Assembly: GCA_022539475.1 (NCBI GenBank)
Contig: VCMS01000107.1
Coordinates: 123,939 to 187,938, forward strand
Reading direction: 5' to 3'
Length of the DNA: 64,000 bases
Origin: Gracilaria domingensis
Taxonomy: Eukaryota > Rhodophyta > Florideophyceae > Gracilariales > Gracilariaceae
The position numbers and the translations under genes were made by a program. Each line of letters starts with the position of its first letter. The stretch's first letter is position 1. This document shows positions 7,377-17,570 of this stretch, one piece after another. The notes beneath the pieces are model-generated. The model saw only the letters and a program-made list of their open reading frames with translations, was not told the DNA's origin and made no database searches.

Positions 7377-9374
7377 CTACTGCGTCTTTCCAAGTCTACG
7401 TTCATTAAGAGTACGTGCACAATATCTATCGGCTTTTGCAATCATCGCTGCAAAGAAATCAGAAGCTGTTTCAGTAACAAAATCCAACCATCTTCTCATC
7501 GAATTCATCACCCTCTTGAAAACTTTTGTGTTAGAAACCCTCACCTCCCTCTGCTTCGTTCTTCTGGAAAGCCCCCATCTCCCCCAGCTGACCTCTGATG
7601 TCCGATGAAATATTCTGAATTCGAATTGACTAAGCAGTTGATCTAATTCAGGATGTCGAAGTAGTTCACTAACTTCTCCGCTCAGTGCTTTATGCTTCAC
7701 CCCATGGTGCAACTTTGCCAAGTCCTTAATGTTCAGTCGCACTGAGTAAAATACTCGGCAGTTCACACTAAACAGATTCTGACCATGAATCAGCAAAACA
7801 AAATACCTGGTCGAGCCGTCTGAGCAAGGATATGCCGCCACTAACAGAGCATATGCCGCAGATGGTAAATTGTTGCGGTAGACGCTCACGATACGCATAT
7901 GCTCCGTGTACTTCTCAAGGACAATAGGGGGCGTAACCTTTACAAACCTCCCAGCGCCAGGGACCAATTCTCGGAAACCATGCCAATCGATATAACCTTT
8001 TCTCGCACGAACCATCGGGTACGGGTACGATATTCGAGTTGGGCCGAGACGAAGCTGCAAAACGTTTTCAGCACTCTCGTCATATACATCACAGCAAGCA
8101 TTGATAGCTGTCATAAAGCCAAGGCTCTCTCTTGACGTGGCATGAAGACATTCTCTGCAGTTGACAGCATGTACCATACTCGATAGGCCATTTCTAGTCA
8201 TATAGTATGCAAGTCGGATGAGCTCCTGTGCATCCGCAATGTGATATGTGACTGATTCATCCAAAACCCCAGAATGAATCGCGGCGGCAAGTTTAGTTAG
8301 GTTTCGGTTGATCGATAAACCATCTCCTACCGTCTTAACGACCTTGGTACGATCTATATTGCTGCCGCAGTAGATGAGCTTGCCAAAAGGTGGTATCCGA
8401 CCTCCTTTAAGTGAAAACAAGCATCCCAATGCCCGGTCGCCAAGGAGCTGCTCGCAGCTACACCACATACTGGCCTTGTCGGTCTCGTCTCCTGAGCTTA
8501 ACCAGGCAACAGGAAACACAGCATACGGAAGCAATCCGTGAAAAATCCATTTTGGGCGGTCTTTTCCTTTGGAGGCAGCCATCGTCTTGGAATGTGCCCC
8601 ATCAGTCCAAATACGAACGTACTTCGTCCCCAGCGGAGGGTTCTCACGTATGGCGGAAAGAATGTCTTCAAGTTGGGAAATCTGAAACTGATTGGCCTTG
8701 AGCAACGTTCCTGAGTGCTCCACAGTGTGACTGTACGAAACAGCCAAAGTAAGAGTCGCCCAACTTTCATGAATATGGTCAAGATGAAGCGCGTCTGACG
8801 TAGAACAGGATTTAGAATCAAAAACGTTGCATTCTGTTCCATCCGGCATGCGAAAGTTCGAGTAGTATGCCTCTTCTATCGGAATTGTGTTCGAAAAGCC
8901 TTCAGAAATAGATTTGTTGGCTTCGTTCAATGCAAAGAGAGACAGAACATAATACCAAGCCGCCGACGCCGTCATATTGTCCCAAGAAACTTGGACTTGA
9001 TTATGTTTATACATCAGCTCGAGAATATTCGGGTGGATATCTGGCGGCTTTCCTGTCTTCGCACAAGTGTTCTCGTCCGTGATGTCATGAAACGGGTCCC
9101 AACCGTCCTTCTCATAGTATAACTCTTGCGCAACGTTTCCAAAACGAACACCGCGCCAATTCATGGTTACAGGGTTTGTGGCAGATTCCAGGGGAGGTAG
9201 ATTGAACGTCCCCTCGCCAGTTGTCGGCCATTGTTCCGTTCCCTGCGAGAGTAAAGAAAGCCATTCTCGCAAAGAATCAATTCTATCATTTGATGATGAG
9301 TGAAGTGGCATTGGGGTTGAAGGATGGCGCGAGGGCCTGAAAGAAGAAGAAGAGCATGGGAAGTTTGTTTCCAA
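7377..9374 (-). CDS. Uncharacterised 665-residue protein of a dispersed repeat family
   Basis: Intact single-exon frame starting METNFPCSSSSFR. I do not recognise the family with confidence. The N-terminus is Ser/Pro-rich. Residues around 180-320 contain WATLTLAVSYSHTV, a segment with ILSAIRENPP, YVRIWTD, a KWIFHGLLPYAVFPVAWL segment and a Cys pair (WCSC). This order (SY.., loop, YxWxD, later W-L) faintly recalls the fungal HET domain, an inference of low certainty. The C-terminal third ends in a basic helical region (RRTKQREVR, RRWLDFVTETASDFF). Copy B (34763-36760) is the same protein with a nonsense codon. An intact frame in one of two near-identical copies suggests recent spread of a functional gene or a mobile-element protein. 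No reverse transcriptase, transposase or nuclease motif is evident. Confidence 0.6.
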   Translation of the reverse strand: METNFPCSSSSFRPSRHPSTPMPLHSSSNDRIDSLREWLSLLSQGTEQWPTTGEGTFNLPPLESATNPVTMNWRGVRFGNVAQELYYEKDGWDPFHDITDENTCAKTGKPPDIHPNILELMYKHNQVQVSWDNMTASAAWYYVLSLFALNEANKSISEGFSNTIPIEEAYYSNFRMPDGTECNVFDSKSCSTSDALHLDHIHESWATLTLAVSYSHTVEHSGTLLKANQFQISQLEDILSAIRENPPLGTKYVRIWTDGAHSKTMAASKGKDRPKWIFHGLLPYAVFPVAWLSSGDETDKASMWCSCEQLLGDRALGCLFSLKGGRIPPFGKLIYCGSNIDRTKVVKTVGDGLSINRNLTKLAAAIHSGVLDESVTYHIADAQELIRLAYYMTRNGLSSMVHAVNCRECLHATSRESLGFMTAINACCDVYDESAENVLQLRLGPTRISYPYPMVRARKGYIDWHGFRELVPGAGRFVKVTPPIVLEKYTEHMRIVSVYRNNLPSAAYALLVAAYPCSDGSTRYFVLLIHGQNLFSVNCRVFYSVRLNIKDLAKLHHGVKHKALSGEVSELLRHPELDQLLSQFEFRIFHRTSEVSWGRWGLSRRTKQREVRVSNTKVFKRVMNSMRRWLDFVTETASDFFAAMIAKADRYCARTLNERRLGKTQ

Positions 9375-9759
9375 TGCTAGCAGAATAAGACGGTGTGCTC
9401 AAAGAATGCTTTCTTGGATTCCAAAGAAGTGTTCCTTTAAAGCAACTGAGAGTCCGAGATGTAGGATCTAGTTCTTAATACTGTTCAGAATCCATGGAAT
9501 GAACGGGGAGGGCTACTGTCGTAGCTTTGGTACCGTTTGTATCATGACAAAGCAGTAAAACACCATTATGAGCCGTGGTGTTTTCTTGCATGATTCATGA
9601 CGTTGATACAATGGGATGACGTCACATTTGTGTAAGACAACAAATGACATTTTTAGGTTCATCGAGAAAGCCCGTTTTCAGACGCTCTGTTTGGCAATTT
9701 TTGGCATTGAAACCAAAGTTGCTGTAACAGTGTGCCCCTGAGTTTCTATTTGTTCAGCA

Positions 9760-9868
9760 GCTTCGAATAGGGTTTGAGACAACCACCAGCAAATTTTGCT
9801 GGAGTGAGACAATGTTTCGAGTGAGACAATGTCTCGAGTGAGACAATGTCTCAAACCCTATTCGAAGC
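9760..9868. mobile_element. 109-bp foldback element with 22-bp inverted ends
   Basis: Positions 9760-9781 and 9847-9868 are perfect 22-bp inverted repeats (ends GCTTCGAATAGGG...). Inside lie a 17-bp palindrome (9786-9802, CCAGCAAATTTTGCTGG) and three tandem 17-bp units (9802-9852, GAGTGAGACAATGTYTC). It lies about 210 bp before the NB-ARC start codon, so it may sit in that promoter. A MITE or foldback remnant is the simplest reading. Confidence 0.75.
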
Positions 9869-10081
9869 ATGAAAAGTGAGTGCTGCTCACATAAAGTGGA
9901 TAACGTCTGTCAACTGCCCCAACTGTGCCAATGAGGAACATGAACGAAACGTTTTCACGTAACTGGCCGACAAAAAGTGTGCGCCAGTGCTCCTCTTCGT
10001 CACCCACCTAACCTCCTTGCTTATCCATCCTAGTATCCGTTGGCAAGCATCGATCCCAGCAGCGTCGCGGTTCCTTGGACC

Positions 10082-12433
10082 ATGGACGTTGTTGCTACAG
10101 TAGCCGCCGGAACGGAGGCCGGACTTGCTCTGGTGGAAACGCTGGACAAGTTTGTGAAGAGAGTGTTCCAACGCAAGGATCGTGTTGAAGACAATAGGAG
10201 CAAGCTTGACTGGTTGAAAGAGGAGAACCCTAGTGCGCAAGCTGTCCTCCGCAAACTGCTTTTGCAACCACCTTCCGCATTGGACTTTCTAACGTGAGAG
10301 AAATTGAGAAGATTTGAGAAACTGTTGAACAAGGACCTTATCACTCTCAACTCATGGCAGAAGCAAGTCGACCAAGCGAACGCCATGAAGAGAGTCAGGC
10401 GAATGAACGAGATCCTGCAGGAGTGCGACAAGAACCTGAAGGAAGTTGCTGAATTCTTGCATGGAACTATATCTCCGATGCTTCGAGAGCCGGGTGAGCC
10501 GGCACCGAATCTGCATGAAAACGTTTATAAGGCCCGCAATAACGTCCCACCGAATCCACCTCGACTCACTCTCGATTATGACACAACCGCAACATGCGAA
10601 GGTGAATTGAAAACTGCTATTCTAGATCGGACAGCAGGCCCGATAGTGGCCGTGCTTGCTACCGGAAACGGCGGAGTGGGGAAGACATGCGCTTTGCGAG
10701 GGCTTGCAAAGTGTTCTGGAATCACGGATGAGTTTGATGGAGGGATCCTGCACATTCAGCTCGGAAACGACGCCAGTCTAGCGGACCTGCAAGAAGGCAT
10801 TGCTGAAATTGTAGAACGCACCGGTGGTTCCAGTTTAGCCAAAGAAATCAGATTTGCCAAGACGCTGCAGGAGGCATCAAGAAAGGCCTCCGATTGGTTT
10901 GCTGATCACAAATGTTTGTTTCTTGTTGATGACATATGGAAGGTGAACGATATTGACTCCGATGTGTTCAACATTCTTGGAGCAATGGTGAACAAACGCA
11001 GCCGACTGGTGTACACTACCAGAGACAGAAGGTTCGTAGGCGAAACAGACGAGAAGACTGAGTTCACGGAGAAGGAGACGCGTGGCGAGTTGGCACGGCG
11101 GATGTTGATGAGACACGCTGGTTTTGAGGCGGATGCTATTCTGGACGAGAAGAACAGGAGCGCACTCGACGCGATTCTAGATAAGTGCCAGGGACTTCCA
11201 CTAGGGTTGGGAATCGCTGGACGTGCGGTGTACAAGTATTTGGATCTTTGCCCGAATCAGAAGCAAGACGCTTGGTCAGAGTTTCGCCACGATATGATGT
11301 CGCACAAAGAGGGAATTCTTGAGTATTCGGCTGGGCAGTATGGTGAGCTGTCGAAGCTTGTGGACATATCTTTGCAGGTTCTGGAGAAGTACAGTGGAGA
11401 GAAAAGGTTTGGTGAACGGTTTCGGGCGTTTTGTGTTCTTCAAAAACAGCAATCTGTTCCCATTTGCATGTTGCAGAAGCTATGGAGTTTGGAGTGCTTG
11501 GAGGAGGCTAAATTGATCGCGGATGCTTTTGCTGATGCTTCAGTGATTCAGATGAGGAATGAGAGTGGTTTGATTTCTGTACACTTGCACGATTTGATTT
11601 TGGAGATTGCTGTTTATGAATCGTTAAAGAACTACCAAACTCAGAAAATCTTTCAGACACTCATTCACAACTATCTGCCACTTGATGAGAGGAACCATAC
11701 AATGGATATGTCAATGTTTGATGTGACGGATGTACACGAGAAACATACAAGAGGGGATCACCTGGCGACGTCCACAGATTCACAGCATGTATCCTCTCGA
11801 AAGGAAACGGGGACAGTTGCAAGTGAGTCAGATAGTAGCATTTCGTTCATGTTTCGGGCATGGTGGAACTGTGAGGATGATGGATACATTTACGACAACG
11901 TGTGTAGAGGGCTGCGAAGTGCAGGGTACATTGACGAACTGCTTTGGCTGTTATCACAGCCACAGTGGATTGCAAGTCGTCTCTTGCGAGGAGGAATATA
12001 TCATGTGGAACAAGATCTAAGGCATGGTAAAGCGATCGCAGGCGACAAACCAAGCAGACATTCCAGTCACGCAGAGCATCTGGAAATGATCGGCAAGGTA
12101 GCAAGAATGAGCAGTGTTTATGTTAACGAGAATCCGCGTGAGATTTGGGTCCAACTGCATGGGCGCCTATTATGGCACGCTACGCAATGCGAGAAGACGA
12201 GGGCGTTCGTGGAGGAAATTGAACAGTGTGCACCCAGACCATGGGTGAAAGCATCTCTGGGGTTTTTGCAGCAAGCAGGAGGTGTCGGTATAGAGACGAT
12301 ACCCAGGCCAGGAGCTGTGCACTGCGTTAGTGTGGAGCTGGAAGAAATCTGGCTTTTCTGGATTAGCGACGAGTCAATGGGCGTTGGACGATATAACCAG
12401 ATTACTGGTGTTTCAAATCGCGAGAATTCGTGA
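10082..12433 (+). CDS. STAND/NLR-type NB-ARC protein, N-terminal part (in-frame TGA)
   Basis: Signal-transduction ATPase of the NB-ARC class (plant NLRs, APAF-1), expected to act as a nucleotide-gated oligomerising switch. The ATG at 10082 has a good context (GGACCATGG). An N-terminal helical domain is interrupted by TGA at 10295-10297; the same frame continues directly with coherent helical sequence. Then come the P-loop GNGGVGKT (about 10663), Walker B CLFLVDDIW, RNBS-B-like RLVYTTRDR, GLPL-type CQGLPLGLGIAG and an MHD-like HLHDL. After these is a helical module (YIYDNVCRGLRSAGYIDELL; WVQLHGRLLW) of the kind found between NB-ARC and WD40 domains. The frame ends at 12433, where the WD40 frame takes over one base out of phase. 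NB-ARC and WD40 are most likely one gene disrupted by a nonsense codon and a frameshift. Pseudogene, assembly error or recoding cannot be told apart here. Confidence 0.8.
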
Positions 12434-14214
12434 TTGAAGATGGACAAGAAGATTTGGTATCACAACTGCGGTGCGGTGCTTTCCTTTCAGATAGAAAAAG
12501 CGTGGCGACAGCGCACCCGGACGGCAAGATTGTAATATGGAACAGAGAAACCGGCAGAATGCAGAGGTTAGTACTGTGCCAAGGATTTGGTACGCGTGAG
12601 GAGTCGCGGCTTTCTCCAAGATCTCACGATCGGAAGAGTGAACGTTGTGGAGCACTGAAGCGCTGTTTCTGCGGGCTGGGGGATAGAGAAAGAAGCGAAA
12701 GAAGTGAAGAAAGTGAAGAAGGCGCACAAATTCACGACGGAGAGAGATTTATCTCTTTCTGCAGCGGCGGGACTAGACTTTGTTCTGTAACTTGGGATAA
12801 CACGATTCGAATTTGGAAGACGCGAAGTGGTGAACTTGCTGGGCAGCCGCTGGAAGGTCACACCGATTGCGTGACGTGTGTGGCAATGAGCAGCGATGGG
12901 AGTCGCGCTGTGTCAGGGTCAGAAGACAAGACTGTGAGGATGTGGGACGTGGTGAACGCGACGGCCATCGGGCAGCCGCTGGAAGGTCACACCGATAATG
13001 TGGGCTGTGTGGCAATGAGCAGCGATGGGAGTCTTGCTGTGTCAGGATCCGACGACAAGACAGTGATGGTGTGGGACGTCGTGAATGCGACGGCCATCGG
13101 GCAGCCGCTGGAAGGACACACCGGTGATGTGAGGTGTGTGGCAATGAGCAGCGATGGGAGTCGGGCTGTATCAGGGTCTGACGACAAGACAGTAAGGGTG
13201 TGGAACGTGGTGAACGCGGAGGCAATCGGGCATCCAATGGAAGGTCACACCCATTCGGTGAACTGTGTGGCAATGAGCAGCGATGGGAATCTGGCTGTGT
13301 CAGGCTCGTACGACGAGACCGTGAGGGTGTGGGACGTTGCGAACGCTAAGAAAATCGGGCAGCCGCTGGACGGTCACACCCATTGGGTGAGCTGTGTGGC
13401 AATGAGCAGCGATGGGAATCGGGCTGTGTCAGGGTCCATCGACAAGACAGTAAGGATGTGGGACGTTGTGAACGGCAAGGCAATCGGGGAGCCGCTAGAA
13501 GGTCATACCCATTGGGTGAGGTGTGTGGCAATGAGCATCGATGGGAGTCGGGCTGTGTCAGGGTCCGGCGACAAGACAGTGAGGGTGTGGGACGTAGTGA
13601 AGGCGAAGCCAATCGGGCAGCCTCTGGAAGGTCACACCGATCATGTGAGGTGTGTGGCAATGAGCGTCGATGGGAGTCGGGCTGTGTCCGAGTCGGACGA
13701 CAACACAGTGAGGGTGTGGGACGTGGTGAACGGGAAAGCAATCGGGCAGCCGCTGGAAAGTCACGTCGATTGTGTGAGCTGTGTGGCAATGAACAGCGAT
13801 GGGAGTCGGGCTGTGTCCGGGTCGGACGACAACACAGTGCGAGTGTGGGACGTAATGAGCGGGAAAGCGCTTGGGGCACCGCTTCGGCACAGTCGTGCTG
13901 TGAGTCGCGTTGGGGTGGATACACATAGTTCTCAGATTGTTTCGTTTGATGGGTCTGGTTTGGGAACGCTGTGGGACGTGCGCGCTGGAAAGTGTGTGCT
14001 CACACCTGATGCGGCTGCATGGCAGTCTACCGTTGCTGCGCTCGCTCTCTCATGGTCGCCGTATGAATGGTGGCCGCAAACGCGTGAGGTGTGCGACCGT
14101 TCCAACGGTGACTGTGGCGTCACACTGGCTACATGTGAGACAGACGTGCAGACCTTAGCCGGTGACGAGACGTACTGGTCGTGGTATTTTCGCACTTGCA
14201 GGATTGTGCGATAG
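12430..14214 (+). CDS. WD40 beta-propeller part of the NB-ARC gene
   Basis: Continuation of the NB-ARC gene in the next frame. The frame is open from shortly before 12430 (GTG, not a true start) to the TAG/TGA region at 14214. It begins with diverged propeller blades (KSVATAHPDGKIVIWNRETG; FISFCSGGTRLCSVTWD), continues with eight nearly identical 43-residue WD40 repeats (12850-13881), and ends with a diverged blade (GTLWDVRAGKCVL). In NLR proteins such propellers are ligand sensors or autoinhibitory lids. An acidic, Ser/Glu-rich insertion (RSERSEESEEGAQ) precedes the uniform array. The frame itself has no internal stop, which argues against long neutral decay despite the upstream lesions. A stand-alone WD40 protein with a downstream start is possible but less likely, because the upstream NB-ARC gene otherwise lacks its propeller. 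Confidence 0.8.
   Translation: MIEDGQEDLVSQLRCGAFLSDRKSVATAHPDGKIVIWNRETGRMQRLVLCQGFGTREESRLSPRSHDRKSERCGALKRCFCGLGDRERSERSEESEEGAQIHDGERFISFCSGGTRLCSVTWDNTIRIWKTRSGELAGQPLEGHTDCVTCVAMSSDGSRAVSGSEDKTVRMWDVVNATAIGQPLEGHTDNVGCVAMSSDGSLAVSGSDDKTVMVWDVVNATAIGQPLEGHTGDVRCVAMSSDGSRAVSGSDDKTVRVWNVVNAEAIGHPMEGHTHSVNCVAMSSDGNLAVSGSYDETVRVWDVANAKKIGQPLDGHTHWVSCVAMSSDGNRAVSGSIDKTVRMWDVVNGKAIGEPLEGHTHWVRCVAMSIDGSRAVSGSGDKTVRVWDVVKAKPIGQPLEGHTDHVRCVAMSVDGSRAVSESDDNTVRVWDVVNGKAIGQPLESHVDCVSCVAMNSDGSRAVSGSDDNTVRVWDVMSGKALGAPLRHSRAVSRVGVDTHSSQIVSFDGSGLGTLWDVRAGKCVLTPDAAAWQSTVAALALSWSPYEWWPQTREVCDRSNGDCGVTLATCETDVQTLAGDETYWSWYFRTCRIVR
12850..13881 (+). repeat. Eight tandem 129-bp WD40-coding repeats
   Basis: Units start at 12850, 12979, 13108, 13237, 13366, 13495, 13624 and 13753, each exactly 43 codons (LEGHT..V.CVAMSSDG...). 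Most nucleotides are identical between units. Differences cluster at unit residues 6, 7, 9, 25 and 38 (for example D/G/H at 6, C/N/D/S/W/H at 7, E/D/Y/I/G at 25). The array appears recently amplified or homogenised. Confidence 0.95.
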
Positions 14215-14256
14215 CGGACTGGACGAGCGCTTGTTGTTCTCCGTGACTGGTGTTTT

Positions 14257-14815
14257 GTGAGCTTATTACGATCGCTCTATTGGCGGACAGAGAGCACACA
14301 AAAAGTCATGGACTGGACCCTACTGGGCTGTTTTGACAACTATCACGTGCTTACCAGTGGCTCTAGAATTATTTCAATCGGATCCATTATGATCGCGGCA
14401 CGAAGTGCCGCTCACTTGAAACTCGGCATATCACATATTCGAACCCGGCTGCGAAAGACGATAGCTTTGTTTGACGATGACTTGAACAAGCGTATGCATG
14501 TTCGGTTCTGCTCTAAACTTCCGGATATGGAAGCCTTCGTAAGTGTCCGATGGCCCTTCGAAAAGAGCACAGCGTCAGAATATCTACTGTCTTTTTCTAA
14601 TGAGGTTTATTGAGGAGGAAAACGTCTTGGCTGGACCAAATGTTCCTTGGGAGGGCTCATTATTTCACGAAGCGATACAGGCAGCGGAAAATGTGTTTGT
14701 TGAGACTGCAGAGAGGCAACAACGAAATGCATACAACGAATTGAAGAAAGCTTTTTGTGCACAGGAACTGAAAACGGAGCAAACGCATGGGCGAGCTGCT
14801 TCAGCTACGCAATAA
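14257..14815 (+). pseudogene. Unrecognised, frameshifted reading frame
   Basis: Two overlapping frames, 14257-14613 and 14543-14815, join near 14610 into about 180 residues of protein-like sequence (FDDDLNKRMHVRFCSKL; then FIEEENVLAGPNVPWEGSLF; then a helical AERQQRNAYNELKKAFCAQ). The family is unknown. It follows the WD40 frame by 42 bp on the same strand and runs into the dispersed repeat at about 14780. Confidence 0.35.
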
Positions 14816-15810
14816 TCATCATCCAACGAGGCTATGGCGTTCACCGGGATGATGAGCATGTGGCTCATCGGGACGATGAGGACCAGAGCGGCTTTGCTTC
14901 CGACCACAGCGCTGCGAAGCAAGGACGAGAGACATAAAGCGCTACGAAACCGCTGGAAATGAATGCTCGGAGGTGTGTCGTCGATCGGCGAGGAGTAGAA
15001 TAATTGAGCAGAGAGCACACGGTATGGGAATAATGTTTGCAAACAAGTACTCTGGGATGGATGTGTGCTGTCAGGACGAAGAGGGTAAGATTACTAGCGA
15101 AGGAAGGCAAAAAGGAGAAGGCAAAAGCAGAAGAAAGAATGTTTATGGGGTGATTGGTGGATTGCGATAAGCCAAACTACTTCGGATTGCTGCGATAAGC
15201 CAAATTACTTTCACAACGGCTTCTTTTGGAATTGAAGTCCTCTGGCGGAAGTCGAACCCGCATCGCCCACCCGACAGAAGCCGCCGTTACCCACTGAGCT
15301 ATTGTGCTCTATTTTGTTACCGACGAGCGCTGTCGAAATGGTTTTGAAGCTGACACTTGGAGAGTGCTTGTTTACATTCCATTTTCGGATGCTAGTCATA
15401 ATGTGAAGTGTTGTGACCATAACGTTTCATAATCTCATCTATGATTGATATGAGGATGGAGGTATGAAGATGAATGGCCTGAATAAAGCAACAGGTTGAG
15501 GATTTGTATGGAGTACATTGAAGGAACACTTCTCACGAGGGCAGTCTTCATACTAAAGATTACGACCGAGGGAGGGATATGAAGTGGTATTCTTGTATGC
15601 ATTGGCTGGAGAAGTATATGATCTTTACTCTGAGGTTGACACACACTTACTATAACGCCCAGAATGGACACGCGGACTGTAGGTACAGTGCGCTTCGTAG
15701 TACATTTCGCCCATTTGCTTGGCAGAAATGTACAACTACCCCTGTACAATGTTATAAGTTTGATTGCGGACAAGAGCCATTGTGACCGGCGTCATGAAAT
15801 GCTTCTTTGC
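14780..15810 (-). repeat. Dispersed repeat (short form), copy C
   Basis: Inverse of 33490-34560. It has the CATCATC/GATGATGAGC block, the GAAACCGC site, the CT-rich tract and the tRNA-like block. From about 15171 rightward it is nearly identical to copy B; to the left similarity drops to roughly 90%. It lacks the 665-codon frame found beyond copies A and B. Confidence 0.75.
15239..15310 (-). other. tRNA-like sequence, copy C
   Basis: Same block as at 6626-6698, with B-box GGTTCGACTTCC on the minus strand. Not a canonical cloverleaf. Confidence 0.5.
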
Positions 15811-16144
15811 GATTGACATATGTGCTTTTTACGGATACGCAATGTACATGTGCCTTGGAAACTTGGGAACCCGACTGCAGAATGGGTGAGAACTGGAGAG
15901 AAAATCACCAACCTGATCTTGCAGCGGATGAAACAATCCTTGAACGTGATTGTAACTTCTTCCTGCATGTCCTTCGTTCTAACAATCTCTCGTGATGAAG
16001 AGCAACAGGAGGAATAAAAAGTTGTTATACAATCCTGGCGAGCGGATAGACAAACGTGTTTACGCGTCACTTCCATCACAGCGTCGAAGTTACAGAATCA
16101 CCGTCTATCATCTTTTGCACCCAATCTGCCATTTTTCTTCTTCT

Positions 16145-17089
16145 TTATTTTGGACAGTAGTTTCTTATTCCTAAACTACAGTAGAGCCTCAGAGGAGGTT
16201 TTCTCTCTTTATAAAGGCCAAAGCTCTGTGAGTTATGTCTCATCAGGTACTGCACGGATGATGTAGCTTCGTTTGGCTGTCCCGCGAGGAGGAATCGTCG
16301 AGACATGTTCGATAATGGGCATCGTAAGACTACATGGCTGCAGTCTTTCTTAACGTTCGTACCACAGGTGCATCGTAGCGTTTTATGGTTCAGGTAAAAA
16401 GCCACAGGGTGAAGTGATGTTACATGTCCTGTGAAGAATTGCGCCATTACTATCTCAGCCTTCCGAGCTCCTCCCTGTTCCCGAAAGATCTCAAAGCTCT
16501 CTGGCAACAACGTTAGGGACCTTTTCCTGCTGAAAAGGAGAATCTTCACGTCGAGCATGTCCATCGGAACAAAAATCTGTTCAGACATTGCTAAGTTTGA
16601 ACCCTCTTTCCCAAGATTGCCAACCTTTTCTTTTTCAGGGATTCCGCAGTGGCTCGGTATCCAGTTCACCCAAACTTCATTTTGGATGCTCAGATAGTGA
16701 ATTATCAACGCCAGCTGTTGAGCATGAGATGGTTGTCTCCTTATGTTTGATTGGAGCATAACCACGGTAGACTGGGAGTCCAAAAACACTCTTATTACCT
16801 GGTTCTTGACCTCGGAGAGATGTTGCAGCGCTGTCGTTGCCGCAACAATCTCAGTCGTGTAGGAGCACACGTTTATGCCCGCGGGTACTACTCCGCTTCT
16901 TGTCACGCCATCGCCCTTGTACCAAATTTCAAAGGCTGCAGATCCTACGGTTTTCGGAACCAAGCCTCTCATTTGAAGTTCATCACCCTCTTCGTCAACG
17001 CCACCTTGTCTTTCCTCAATTAATTCGTATGCATGCTGCTTTCCGTCATCATAGTGAATCCAAAAAGATGGATGTTTGTTCTTCAGCAT
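16145..17089 (-). pseudogene. LINE 3' fragment: RNase H domain plus zinc knuckle
   Basis: A 314-codon frame homologous to the 3' end of the LINE at 22.5-26.6 kb. Shared features are W.(H/Q)YDDG, VIPAG/VVPAGI plus NVCSYTTEI (catalytic Glu), a DSQ/TDS strand (catalytic Asp), W(I)PSHCG, and the C-terminal knuckle CTCGTNVKKDCSHVVLRC. The expected final Asp (DLVDSLAK in the full LINE) is replaced (KVGNLGK), and the endonuclease, RT and first RNase H strand are missing. It is a 5'-truncated, inactive copy. Confidence 0.8.
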
Positions 17090-17570
17090 GGCGCAAGCAT
17101 TTCTGTATTGAAACCTGTTGAGCTACAGTTCATTTCAAGGTATCTGTTAACGTCTTGAGAATTATTTGTTCATCACTCGTCCTCCTTCATCTGACAAGTA
17201 CTCTTTCTTCCCCATAAACCCCTTTGTACATGTCGTGCTTCAGTGCTCTTTGTCTCAGTCGCGCACGTATCGAGACAGTCAGGACGGTGATGCGCCATAT
17301 TTTAATCTACATACTGGGAGCATCCTGAAACACCAAACGCGCAAAATCGCATTGTGTGCGTTTGTGCATTTGCGATTCATAAGCCTTCCTGAAACACCAA
17401 AAGCACAAACCTTGAACGCAAATAAACAATCATTTTAAGAGTTTTTCTCAGTCTGTTATTCATCTCGACGTTGCCACATACCTCATCTCCTCGATCACAT
17501 TGCTCTTACAACCTATCGCGGAGAAGACAATCTATCTCAAGCTCTCACTTTCTCGGCCGATATTCTATTC

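Larger units (their letters stand above)
6090..9563 (+). repeat. Dispersed 3.4-kb repeat, copy A
   Basis: This segment matches 33490-36953 (copy B) in direct orientation. Similarity is moderate over the first few hundred bases and very high (roughly 98-99% by eye) from about 6740 to the right end at AGTAAAAC/GGTAAAAC. It contains a tRNA-like block, a CT-rich stretch shared with the regions around 14.8-15.2 and 26.6-27.0 kb (both inverted), and the 665-codon reading frame. The left half (to about 7290) occurs without the reading frame elsewhere, so the repeat is composite. Confidence 0.8.
15171..17315 (-). repeat. Left arm of a 2.1-kb inverted repeat
   Basis: Reverse complement of 31977-34125. 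Encoded shadow peptides of 112 and 95 residues are identical between arms, and the 314-codon RNase H frames differ at only three residues. Homology ends sharply at ATACT (17311-17315), where the Harbinger-type element begins. Confidence 0.85.

Noticed and set aside
10294..10360. Intron that would remove the TGA in the NB-ARC gene
   Set aside because: The best GT-AG pair (GTGAGA to GGCAG) puts the downstream exon out of frame.
12850..13881. Tandem array considered as satellite or CRISPR-like repeat
   Set aside because: Units are 129 bp, stay in one open frame and encode WD40 blades; there are no unique spacers.
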